Positions 7,021 to 16,879 of a DNA stretch of 38,272 nt are shown piece after piece. Location: assembly GCA_035546295.1 (NCBI GenBank), contig DATKBT010000064.1, positions 1 through 38,272 of the forward strand, written 5' to 3'. The number at the start of each line of letters is the position of its first letter. Position 1 is the first letter of the stretch. The notes under the pieces were generated by a model. That model did no database searches. It was not told the DNA's origin and was given only the letters and a program-made list of their open reading frames with translations. The translations under genes were made by a program, and so were the position numbers. This DNA is from DATKBT01 sp035546295. Its GTDB lineage: Bacteria > Acidobacteriota > Thermoanaerobaculia > Multivoradales > Multivoraceae.

Positions 7021-9294
7021 GTGACCGGGGGAGCGCAGCGCAGACCACCAGCCACCCGAGGCTTCCGGTCGCGGCGTGAGCTCGCCCCCCTGCTGATCGG
7101 TGCGGCGGCGGCGGCCGCGCTCGGTCGCTGGTCTCCGCTTCCGCCCGGCGACTCGCTCCGCTCGACTCTCGCGGTCATGCCCCTGGTCTGGGGGCTGTTC
7201 GCCTTCCTCGACCACCGCCTGCCCTCGCGTCGGGAGCGCACCACGGCCGTCGAGGGGAGCGCGGCCGTGCTGTTGGCGGCGGCGACGATCGCGCATCGCC
7301 ACCTGGGCGTCGACTCCGCCGATCACCTGATCCTGGCCGGCTGGGCGCTGGCTGTGGGCCATCGGGCGTTGCGCATCCTGGTCGGGACGCGACGGCGCCT
7401 GGGCCTGCAGCTCGACCGCCACCCCCCCCTCGACCTCTTCCTGCTGCCGCTCGCCGTCTACCTGGCGATCCTCCCCTGGTCCACGGGACAGCGCCCGCCC
7501 GACGGCGACGAGCCCTGGAACCTGCTGATCGCGCACAGCATCGCCTACGACCTCGACACCGACCTCGCGAACAACTACGCGCAGCGGGACTCGCTTCGGT
7601 TCGTCGATCGCGCGCTCGAGCCGCAGCCCGGCGACCCGGTGGGCCCGCATGGCGAGATCTACTCGCGCCACGATCCCGCCTTTCCGGCATTCCTGGCCCC
7701 CGCCTACCGGCTCGGAGGCAAGGCGGGCGCGCTGGTCCTGGTGTCCGTGGTCACGGCCCTGCTCGCCTGGTTCGCGTTCCGCCTGTTCGCGCGATCGTGG
7801 CCGGACGAGGGCAACGGCGTGCTCATGCAGTGGGGTCTCCTGGCGATGCTGCCGCCCCTGCTCCTCTACTCGCACCAGGCGTGGGTCGAGGTGCCCGCCG
7901 CCCTGCTCGCCGTCGTCGCGTTCGACCAAGTCCTGGCTCTCGAGTCCGGAGCGCGGTCGCAACGCGCTCAGCGCGTCGCCTGGGCGCTGCTCGCTGGCGC
8001 TCTGGTGCTCCTCCCTCTGGTCAAGCTCCGCTTCGGCCTGCTGTCCGGCTCGCTGCTGGCGCTCGCCTTCTTTCGCCTCCCGCGCGCCCGCCGCGGTCTC
8101 GCCGCGGTGGCGGCGCTCGGCGCGCTCGCTGGCAGCGTCTACCTGCTCGCCAACGCCCGGCTGTTCGGCAACGCGCTGCGCATCCACACCGTCGAGGAGC
8201 TCCTGCTCTTCCGGATCCCGCTGCGCGACTACGCCGCGAACGCCTCGGGGCTGCTCTTCGATCACGCCTTCGGCCTGTTCGCCTGCGCTCCTTTGTGGCT
8301 GCTGCTGGCGCCGGGCGTGATCGCGACCTGGCGACGGCGACGGCGCCTGGTCGTCGACATCGCCATCGTCGCCCTCCCCTACCTGGTCCTGGTCGCCTCG
8401 CGGCGCGAGTGGTACGGCGGGTGGTCGCCGCCGTTCCGCTACGCCCTCGCGCTGCTGCCCCTGCTCGCGCTCCTCGGGGTGCCGGTGTGGAGAGACCGCG
8501 GCCGGGCTCGGGCGCGGCTGCTGATCGTGCCGCTCGCGCTGCTGACCGCGGGAATCGCACTGGTCTACGTGATCGAGCCCGGCTGGGCCTACTCTTTCGC
8601 CGACGGCCGCAGCCACCTGGTCGACGCATTGAGCCGGCGGGTCGGCGCCGATCTCGCCCTGCTGCTGCCGAGCTCGACCCGGGTGCGCACGGCAACCTGG
8701 CTCTGGCCCCTGGTGGTGCTCCCGCTCACCCTGGCGATCTGGCCCTGGGGAGACTCGCGGCGGGCACATTCAAGGCAGCGCGGCTCGAGGCGGGTCGCGC
8801 CGGCGGCCGCCGGGCTCCTCGGTGTCGCCCTGCTGCTCGGGATGGCTCTGGTGCTGCCGCTCGCGGCGCTGGCCCGCCCGACGCGCGTCGTCGAGGTCGA
8901 GTCGCCGCACGTCTCCAAGGTCGGCGGGCACGCCGACCCCGACGTCTGGATCTTCGACCGGCGTCGTTTCCCGGAGGCCTGGGCGCTGCGCGAAGGGGAG
9001 AGCCTGAGCGCACCGGTTCGAGCGGGCGGCGAGACGGTCCGGCTGGTCCTGCACGCGCGATTCATCCGCAATCGCCCGGTCGACGCCGACCTCGAGCTGC
9101 TCTGCGGCGAGAGGCGCATCGCCACCGTGCGCTGGGAGGAGCACGACCGGTGGGAGCAACGCGCGGTCGGTCCGGTGGCGTGGACTCCGGGCGAGCGCCT
9201 GGTGCTGCGGATCCCGCCGCCCACCGGCCCGGGCGAGCCGGGGGTGGTCAACGGCGTGATCCTCGATCGCATCGACCTCGACTGGTCGGAGTAG
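7021..9294 (+). CDS. multipass membrane protein, GT-C glycosyltransferase-like
   Basis: A 757-residue integral membrane protein with about ten or more hydrophobic helices between residues 20 and 620, followed by a soluble, beta-rich C-terminal part of about 120 residues. After an early helix it has GDEPWNLLIAHS and LANNYAQRD. This acidic loop resembles the catalytic Asp/Glu loop of GT-C (PMT/GT39-like) enzymes that use lipid-linked sugars on the outer face of the membrane. It starts at GTG 31 bp after the hydroxylase stop, so co-transcription is possible though no functional link is obvious. The GT-C call rests on topology and the loop motif, so activity is uncertain. Confidence 0.65.
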   Translation: MTGGAQRRPPATRGFRSRRELAPLLIGAAAAAALGRWSPLPPGDSLRSTLAVMPLVWGLFAFLDHRLPSRRERTTAVEGSAAVLLAAATIAHRHLGVDSADHLILAGWALAVGHRALRILVGTRRRLGLQLDRHPPLDLFLLPLAVYLAILPWSTGQRPPDGDEPWNLLIAHSIAYDLDTDLANNYAQRDSLRFVDRALEPQPGDPVGPHGEIYSRHDPAFPAFLAPAYRLGGKAGALVLVSVVTALLAWFAFRLFARSWPDEGNGVLMQWGLLAMLPPLLLYSHQAWVEVPAALLAVVAFDQVLALESGARSQRAQRVAWALLAGALVLLPLVKLRFGLLSGSLLALAFFRLPRARRGLAAVAALGALAGSVYLLANARLFGNALRIHTVEELLLFRIPLRDYAANASGLLFDHAFGLFACAPLWLLLAPGVIATWRRRRRLVVDIAIVALPYLVLVASRREWYGGWSPPFRYALALLPLLALLGVPVWRDRGRARARLLIVPLALLTAGIALVYVIEPGWAYSFADGRSHLVDALSRRVGADLALLLPSSTRVRTATWLWPLVVLPLTLAIWPWGDSRRAHSRQRGSRRVAPAAAGLLGVALLLGMALVLPLAALARPTRVVEVESPHVSKVGGHADPDVWIFDRRRFPEAWALREGESLSAPVRAGGETVRLVLHARFIRNRPVDADLELLCGERRIATVRWEEHDRWEQRAVGPVAWTPGERLVLRIPPPTGPGEPGVVNGVILDRIDLDWSE

Positions 9295-9363
9295 AGCGCG
9301 CAGGCCAACTCCACGGTCTTCGAATCGCAGAACAGTCTTCGAGAGAGGCGCATACGCCGGTGG

Positions 9364-9369
9364 TACGGT
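9364..9369 (+). promoter_or_regulatory. -10 hexamer TACGGT, probable leaderless start
   Basis: TACGGT ends 6 bp before the ATG at 9376. No Shine-Dalgarno sequence fits between them, which points to a leaderless transcript for the YyaL-type gene. Confidence 0.4.
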
Positions 9370-9375
9370 GATCGG

Positions 9376-11523
<2,148 letters not shown>

Positions 11524-11659
11524 CCTCCGAACGTGCTGCGAGCACACCTCGAGGCCAGCGCGCTTCTTCCTCTCAGCCCCGCAGCAGGGGGAGCCTCTCA
11601 GGCGCTGACGCTGAAGGCGTCGCGCCGCTCGAGGCCATCGAGAGGTGGTCCGCCGCGAT

Positions 11660-11878
11660 GAGAGCTCCGATGAGGGAGCCCTGAAATGCGATCGGCCGGC
11701 ACAGAGCCGGCCGTTTCGATCTCGAGAGCTCTCGCCGGTCGGGCGACCGGAGGGGACCGAGAGCGACCAGGAGGCGATGAGTTCCGATCAGGTGGGATCT
11801 TTGGGATTTGACCCTCGGCAAATGCGAGGGATCGGGGTGGGAACTTCGGACTAGCCTTTCGACGAGTCGATCGGCTAG
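11660..11878. other. cluster of hairpins in convergent gap
   Basis: The gap 11524-12489 between two convergent genes has no supported CDS. Its left part carries several clean stems. They are CGGCCGGC-ACAGA-GCCGGCCG at 11693-11713, CCGGTC-GGGC-GACCGG at 11735-11750, CCCTCG/CGAGGG at 11812-11830 and CTAGCC/GGCTAG at 11851-11878 with an inner TCGAC/GTCGA. GAGAGCTC at 11660 recurs inside a 10-bp palindrome at 11724-11733. The first hairpin is followed by TTT and may terminate the yyaL transcript. Confidence 0.5.
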
Positions 11879-11881
11879 GAT
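11876..11881 (+). promoter_or_regulatory. -10-like hexamer TAGGAT with no gene downstream
   Basis: TAGGAT matches the hexamers seen before several genes in this window, but the next plus-strand feature is the terminator at 12018, not a CDS. It could drive a small RNA. No convincing -35 box was seen. Confidence 0.25.
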
Positions 11882-11887
11882 GGAGGG

Positions 11888-12044
11888 AATTGCTTGGAAG
11901 GAAGGAACTCCCGCCTCACAGGTCTATTGATCAGAGGCCAATGCAGGGAGCGTGCCAGAGGCGCTTGAAGGCTCCACCGAGTCTCGCGCAGCGGACGGCG
12001 ACCACCTCCCAGACGCCGCCCGCAGCCGTCGCGGGCCCCTTTTA
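11888..12044 (+). ncRNA. candidate small RNA with its own terminator
   Basis: About 157 nt between the TAGGAT hexamer and a plus-strand intrinsic terminator, with no plausible CDS. Possible pairings include GGAGG (11883-11887) with CCTCC (12006-12010) closing the molecule, and an internal GGTCT/AGGCC stem. It does not match tmRNA, RNase P or SRP RNA signatures that I can recognise. It is orphaned: 365 bp past the yyaL stop, and the next gene is on the other strand. Boundaries are inferred from the hexamer and terminator only. Confidence 0.25.
12018..12044 (+). terminator. plus-strand intrinsic terminator
   Basis: GCCCGC, loop AGCCGTC, GCGGGC, then CCCTTTTA. The T-run is on the plus strand only. 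It is about 500 bp beyond the last plus-strand stop, so it implies another transcript ending here. Confidence 0.55.
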
Positions 12045-12045
12045 C

Positions 12046-12074
12046 TTCAAGCCAATTCAAGCCAATTCAAGCAG
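12046..12074. repeat. 10-bp tandem repeat, about three copies
   Basis: TTCAAGCCAA occurs twice exactly, followed by a partial third copy (TTCAAGCAG), directly after the terminator T-run. No ORF depends on it. Confidence 0.8.
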
Positions 12075-12278
12075 TTGGCGGCGGTCTCGATCCGCAGACG
12101 AAACCGTCACCGATCGCGGCCGGGACGAGCCCGGTGAGAGGTCGGCGGGCATTTCCATCTCGCCCCGGCTCGAGGCAGCGGTCGATCTGACCGACGGGTG
12201 CATGCCGCCTTGACCAGACTTACACGCCGGATCGGCCTGGCCTGAGCCTGCCGGGCGCCCCTCTCGAGCCGCTTCTCC

Positions 12279-12317
12279 TCTTTGCCTCGAGTCTTTGCCT
12301 CGAGTCTTTGCCTCGAG
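12279..12317. repeat. 13-bp tandem repeat, three perfect copies
   Basis: TCTTTGCCTCGAG is repeated three times without a mismatch, in the gene-free region downstream of the minus-strand ThDP enzyme. There are no spacers and no coding use. The perfect identity suggests recent expansion. Confidence 0.9.
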
Positions 12318-12489
12318 CCCGATCGCGGGAGGATCCATCGCGGGCAGGACCGGAGTCTCCGGTGGGCGGCCGGCCACGAGCTCGCGCGTCGAGTCCGAGC
12401 CGGGGCTGCTCCGAGGTTGGATCTTCAATCGGCGGGAGAATCTCAGCGCCGACTCGGTCCCCGCCGATCCCCCTGGATCGGGCACTCGT

Positions 12490-14190
12490 TCAGGCGAGGT
12501 TGCTCGAGCGCGGGTAGGCGTCCGCCGGATCCGTCAGGACCTCCACCAGGTAGGGTCCGGTCCGGGCATCGAAGGCGCGATCGAGCGCGGCGCCGATGTC
12601 CTGCGCCCTCTCGACCCGTTCGCCGCCGCCGCCGAGCGCGGCCGCCACCTGATCGTAGCGGGTCGCCCGCGACAGCTCGGCGGCGACGTGATAGCCGAAG
12701 AGCTGCTGCATCGGATGCTTCTCCAGGCCCCAGCAGCCGTTGTTGCCGACGACCACGACCACCGGCAGCTCGAAGCGCGCGAGCGTGTCGAGATCGCCGA
12801 GCGAGAATCCGGCGGCGCCGTCCCCCAGCATCAGGACGACCTGGCGGTCGGGATGCGCCAATTTGGCGCCCAACGCGTACCCGGGGCCGGTGCCCAGACA
12901 GCCGTACGGTCCCGGATCGAGAAAGCATCCCGGCGTGTACGTGTCGATCAGCTTGCCGGCGTAGGAGACGAAGTCTCCACCGTCGCCGATGACGATGGCG
13001 TCGCGGTCGAGGCGCGCGCGCAGCTCGCCATAGACCCGGCCGGGGTGGATCGGGTCCGCGTCCGAGCTGAGCATCGAGCGCTCCTTCTCGCGACGCGCCT
13101 CCTCCTCGCCGCGCAGCCTGTCGAGCCACCGGCTCCGGTCGCGCGGTCCGGCCTCGAGACAGGCGTCCAGGATGCCCTCGAGAGCGAGCCGCAACGAGCC
13201 GCCGAGGCCGGCTGCGAGCTCGACGTGGGTCGCCACCCGCTCCGCTCGATCGGCCACGTGGACGACGCCGGCCTCGCCGAAGCGCCCGAACGCGAGCCGG
13301 AAGTCGAGCGGCGTTCCGACCACGATCACCAGGTCGCCCTCCTTGAACGCAGCCCCGCGAGCGCGCGAGAATGCGAGGGGATGATCGGCCGGGATGGATC
13401 CGCGACCGAGCCCGTTGAGGAAGACCGGACAGCCGGCCTCCTCGCACAGCCGACGGAGCTCCTGCTCGGCGCCCTCCCAGTAGACGTCGGCGCCCGCCAT
13501 CACCACCGGCCGCTCGGCCTCGGCGAGGAGCCGACCGATGATGCGCGACGCGTCGGGATCGGGCTCGATCGGCGCGCTCTCGATCACGTCCGCTCGGTCC
13601 GGCAGCTCGCCCTCCCCCTGCCCGAAGACGACGTCGAGCGGCAAGTCGACGAAACAGGGGCCGCGGTGGGGAGCGCAGGCATCGCGCAGCGCATGCCCGA
13701 GCCGCTGCGGGATCTCGGACGCCTGGGAGCAGGTCGAAGCGCTCTTGCACACGCTCTCGACGATCGGCACGTGGTCGAGCTCCTGCAGAGACCCCTGCCC
13801 CCACCGCCCGGCCGGCGCCCGGCCGCCGAGGACCAGGATCGGCGAGCCGGTGAAGTGCGCCGTGGTGATCGCGCTGATGCCGTTGGTGACTCCCGGCCCG
13901 GCGGTGAGCGCGGCGACCCCCGGTCGTCGCGTGACCTTCGCCCAGCCCTCCGCCGCGAACACCGCGGACTGCTCGTGCCGGACGTCGATCAGGCGCAGGC
14001 CCTCCTTGACCCAGCCGTCGTAGAGCGGGAACAGGTGACCGCCGGAGAGGGTGAACAGCGTGTCGACCCCGAGCCGCGACAGGGTCGCTGCCGCCAGCAG
14101 GCCTCCGTGCCCGGTCAGCCTGGAGGTCGGGGCTTCGTCGCGGGGGCGGCTAGAGGGCTGCTCGGACACTCTGCTCCTCTCCCGGCGCAT
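12490..14190 (-). CDS. ThDP-dependent enzyme, acetolactate synthase-like family
   Basis: About 566 residues with the three-domain layout of acetolactate synthase / 2-hydroxyacyl-CoA lyase / benzoylformate decarboxylase enzymes. The cofactor-activating glutamate is E73 in DVRHEQSAVFAAEG (numbered from the ATG at 14190). The ThDP/Mg motif is GDGAAGFSLGDLDTLARF followed by GNNG and WGLEKHPM. The middle domain is NAD/FAD-like but not diagnostic. The ATG at 14190 (or GTG at 14166) is preferred over the in-frame start at 14328, whose extension is basic and low-complexity. It is divergent from an acyl-CoA synthetase, so a CoA-ester substrate (2-hydroxyacyl-CoA lyase or oxalyl-CoA decarboxylase type) is possible. 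No small regulatory subunit (IlvN) is nearby, arguing against a main role in branched-chain synthesis. Confidence 0.82.
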   Translation of the reverse strand: MRRERSRVSEQPSSRPRDEAPTSRLTGHGGLLAAATLSRLGVDTLFTLSGGHLFPLYDGWVKEGLRLIDVRHEQSAVFAAEGWAKVTRRPGVAALTAGPGVTNGISAITTAHFTGSPILVLGGRAPAGRWGQGSLQELDHVPIVESVCKSASTCSQASEIPQRLGHALRDACAPHRGPCFVDLPLDVVFGQGEGELPDRADVIESAPIEPDPDASRIIGRLLAEAERPVVMAGADVYWEGAEQELRRLCEEAGCPVFLNGLGRGSIPADHPLAFSRARGAAFKEGDLVIVVGTPLDFRLAFGRFGEAGVVHVADRAERVATHVELAAGLGGSLRLALEGILDACLEAGPRDRSRWLDRLRGEEEARREKERSMLSSDADPIHPGRVYGELRARLDRDAIVIGDGGDFVSYAGKLIDTYTPGCFLDPGPYGCLGTGPGYALGAKLAHPDRQVVLMLGDGAAGFSLGDLDTLARFELPVVVVVGNNGCWGLEKHPMQQLFGYHVAAELSRATRYDQVAAALGGGGERVERAQDIGAALDRAFDARTGPYLVEVLTDPADAYPRSSNLA

Positions 14191-14333
14191 CTTGGGACCG
14201 GTGCTGGATCGATGGGTGCTCGACGATGCCGCTTTCTTCCCGACCCGCCGGGACGCGGACCCTTCGGATCCGGGCTGGCGATCGAGACGCGGGACCGCAA
14301 TGTAGCCCAGCCCCGCGAGAGGCGGCAAACCGA

Positions 14334-14361
14334 GTGACGCCGAGCTCCCTGCGGGTACGAT
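14334..14361 (+). promoter_or_regulatory. probable promoter of acyl-CoA synthetase
   Basis: GTGACG (14334-14339), a 16-bp spacer, then TACGAT (14356-14361), which would start transcription near 14368 and leave a leader of about 45 nt. AGGAG at 14396-14400 serves as the ribosome site for the GTG at 14412. The -35 match is only moderate. Confidence 0.35.
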
Positions 14362-14411
14362 GGAACGCCCCGCGTTTCGACCCCGGTTGTTCTGACAGGA
14401 GACCCGGACAG

Positions 14412-15962
14412 GTGGACTTCCTCACCGCTCTCGCCCAGCGCCAGCCGACGCACCCCGCCGTGGTCCTCGGCGAACGCGTCCTCGACTACGCCACCCTCGA
14501 GGCCAGCTCGAACCGCCTCGCCAACACGCTGCTCGCTCTCGGCATCTCCTCGGGCGATCGCTGCACCACGATCGGCTACAACGCCCCCGAGCACTCGATC
14601 GTCAGCTCCGCGACCCGCAAGCTGGTGATGGTCGGGCTGCCGATGAACTACCGTCTCAACGCCGAAGAGATCCGCTATCAGCTCGACCACTCGCAGAGCG
14701 CGATCGTCTTCGCCGGCGCCCAGCAGGTGGAGCGGGTGGAGCAGGCGACCGCGTGCGGCGCCTGCCCCGAGCTCCGCCACAAGGTGTGCTGGGGCCTGGA
14801 GCAGGCACCGCAGGGGTGGCTGCGGTTCGAGGAGCTGGTGAGCGGCGGCTCGGACCGGCCGCCGCCGATCGAGTCCGGCCTCACCGGGCCCTCGATGACC
14901 TACACCGCTGGCACCACCGGCAATCCGAAGGGCGCGTTCCGCGCACAGGGGACCGACCCCGCGGTCGTAAAGAGCTACGTCCGGTGGTTCGACCTGCGGC
15001 CCGGCGACGTCCACCTCGTCGCCGGCCCGCTCTATCACTCGGCGCCGGGCGCGTTCGCCACCTTCAACACCATCCTCGGCGGCACCAACGTCCTGCTCCC
15101 CCGCTTCGACCCGGCGGCCGCGATGGCCGCCATCGAACGGCACCGGGTGACCACCACCTTCATGGCGCCGATCCTCCTCCAGCGCATCGTGCGCCTGGCG
15201 GCAGACCAGAGCCTCGAAGAGCACGGGCGCTCGCGCTACGACGTGTCGAGCATGCGCTCGATCGTGATGGCGGCGGCGCCCTGCCCGTTCGAGGTCAAGC
15301 GCCGGGTGATCGAGATGTTCGGCGAGGTGCTCTACGAGTTCTACGGGTCCTCCGAGCTCGGCTGCAACGCCGTGATGCGTCCGCAGGACCAGCTCCGCAA
15401 GCCGGGCTCGTGCGGGCGCCCCTGCGACGGGGTCGAGATCGAGGTGCTCGACGACGAGGGGCGCCCGCTGCCGCCGGGCGAGGCGGGGGAGCTGTTCATC
15501 AAGAGCCCCCAGGTGATCACGAGCTACTGGCGCAATGAGCGAGCGACCGAGGAGGCGCGGCGCGGAGAGCTGTTCTCGGTGGGCGACGTCGGCTACCTCG
15601 ACGGGGAGGGCTTCCTCTACATCTCGGACCGCAAGCGCGACATGGTGATCTCGGGGGGCGTCAACGTCTGCACCACAGAGGTCGAGCACGCGATCCACGC
15701 CCACCCCGACGTCTGGGACGTCGCGGTGTTCGGCATTCCGAGCGACGAGTGGGGGGAATCGGTGCACGCGGTCGTCCAGCCGCAGAGCGGGCGCCGGCTC
15801 GACGCCGAACAGCTCACCACCTGGCTGCGCCCGCGCCTCGCCGACTACAAGCTGCCGCGCTCGATCGAGATCCGCTCCGAGCTCCCGCGCGACGACGCTG
15901 GCAAGATCCGGAAGCGCGACCTGCGCGAGCCCTTCTGGCAGGACCGCACGAGCCGGGTGTGA
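14412..15962 (+). CDS. AMP-forming acyl-CoA synthetase (ANL superfamily)
   Basis: A 516-residue adenylate-forming ligase that activates a carboxylic acid to its acyl-CoA through an acyl-AMP. Motifs in order: P-loop YTAGTTGNPKG (about 163), YGSSELG (A5), GDVGYLDGEGFLYISDRKRD (A7/A8), the hinge MVISGGVNV and the C-terminal lysine region DDAGKIRKRDLR (A10). The start is GTG at 14412, with AGGAG 11 bp upstream; the frame is open further upstream but without family-like sequence. The nitroreductase follows after 97 bp on the same strand. The acid substrate cannot be read from the sequence. The divergent ThDP enzyme suggests a shared CoA-ester pathway. Confidence 0.9.
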   Translation: MDFLTALAQRQPTHPAVVLGERVLDYATLEASSNRLANTLLALGISSGDRCTTIGYNAPEHSIVSSATRKLVMVGLPMNYRLNAEEIRYQLDHSQSAIVFAGAQQVERVEQATACGACPELRHKVCWGLEQAPQGWLRFEELVSGGSDRPPPIESGLTGPSMTYTAGTTGNPKGAFRAQGTDPAVVKSYVRWFDLRPGDVHLVAGPLYHSAPGAFATFNTILGGTNVLLPRFDPAAAMAAIERHRVTTTFMAPILLQRIVRLAADQSLEEHGRSRYDVSSMRSIVMAAAPCPFEVKRRVIEMFGEVLYEFYGSSELGCNAVMRPQDQLRKPGSCGRPCDGVEIEVLDDEGRPLPPGEAGELFIKSPQVITSYWRNERATEEARRGELFSVGDVGYLDGEGFLYISDRKRDMVISGGVNVCTTEVEHAIHAHPDVWDVAVFGIPSDEWGESVHAVVQPQSGRRLDAEQLTTWLRPRLADYKLPRSIEIRSELPRDDAGKIRKRDLREPFWQDRTSRV

Positions 15963-16059
15963 GAGCGAGGCCACGGGCGGGTGCCAGCGGCTCTGGCGCC
16001 GCGCCGGCGCCCTCGACGACGACGTAAGGACCGAGGAGAACGTGGAGACGAGGAGAACG

Positions 16060-16785
16060 ATGAGCCAGATCGACGACACCGGATCGACCGCAGGCGCGCA
16101 GCCGGTCGGTCTGCTCGAAGGCCTGGCGACCACCCGCTCGATCCGGCGCTACCTCGATCAGCCGATTCCCGAGCGGGATCTCGCCACCATCCTGTGGTCG
16201 GCGACCCGCGCGCCTTCGGGAACGAATCGCCAGCCGTTTCGCTTCCTGGTGCTGCGCGCCGGCGAACGGGCGGGCGCCGCCAAGGCCCTTCTTGGCGAGG
16301 CCTTCCGCCGGGGCTGGACCGAGAAGATGGCGGACGAGGGGTGGCGGCCGCCCGCTCACGGGCGCGGCCGCACGCGCGAGCGGCGGATGCTCCACGCGAT
16401 GCAGCAGTTCGTCGACCGGTTCGAAGCGATCCCGGTCGTGGTGCTCGCCTGCTTCGTGCGCTACCGGCCGCTCACCCACGCCGAGGGCGCCTCGATCTTC
16501 CCGGCTTGTCAGAACCTGCTGCTGGCCGCGCGCGCTCTCGGCTACGGCGGCTGCTTCTCGGGCTGGCACGTGCTGGTCGAGCGCGAGCTGCGGGAGCTCC
16601 TCGAGATCCCCGACAAGGTCGAGATCTCGTTGACCATCACCCTCGGCAGGCCCGCCGGGCGGCACGGTCCGGTGCGCCGGCGCCCGATCAGCGAGCTGGT
16701 CTTCGAGGAGCGCTGGGGGGAAGCCGCGCCGTGGGCGGAGGATCCGCCCGGCACGCGGTTCACGCGCGGCGGGCCGCCGGCGTAG
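16060..16785 (+). CDS. nitroreductase-family flavoprotein
   Basis: A 241-residue FMN-dependent reductase of the nitroreductase superfamily. The FMN-phosphate motif is TTRSIRRYLDQP near the N-terminus and APSGTNRQPFRFLVL provides the flavin-contacting loop. FPACQNLLLAARALGYGGCFSGW is the dimer/FMN segment. Substrates in this family vary from nitroaromatics and quinones to FMNH2 itself (BluB), so the natural reaction is open. The ATG at 16060 is chosen because AGGAG precedes it by 5 bp. A nearly identical GAGGAGAACG followed by GTG lies 18 bp upstream and could give a six-residue longer form. It is likely co-transcribed with the acyl-CoA synthetase. Confidence 0.85.
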   Translation: MSQIDDTGSTAGAQPVGLLEGLATTRSIRRYLDQPIPERDLATILWSATRAPSGTNRQPFRFLVLRAGERAGAAKALLGEAFRRGWTEKMADEGWRPPAHGRGRTRERRMLHAMQQFVDRFEAIPVVVLACFVRYRPLTHAEGASIFPACQNLLLAARALGYGGCFSGWHVLVERELRELLEIPDKVEISLTITLGRPAGRHGPVRRRPISELVFEERWGEAAPWAEDPPGTRFTRGGPPA

Positions 16786-16879
16786 CGGCGGCCAGCCATA
16801 GCAGCCACCTCCTGGTCGCCGATCAAGGACGCTGTACCCACCGCCCGCCCCAACGTCGCCGCAGCCACGCTGCCGGCGC

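Noticed and set aside
11560..11720. Possible riboswitch-like leader (CTCTCAGG and paired stems)
   Set aside because: It lies downstream of yyaL and upstream of a convergent gene, so it leads into no CDS, and no known aptamer core could be matched.
14191..14328. Longer N-terminus for the ThDP enzyme
   Set aside because: The extra 46 residues are basic and low-complexity with no family match and reach into the divergent promoter region.
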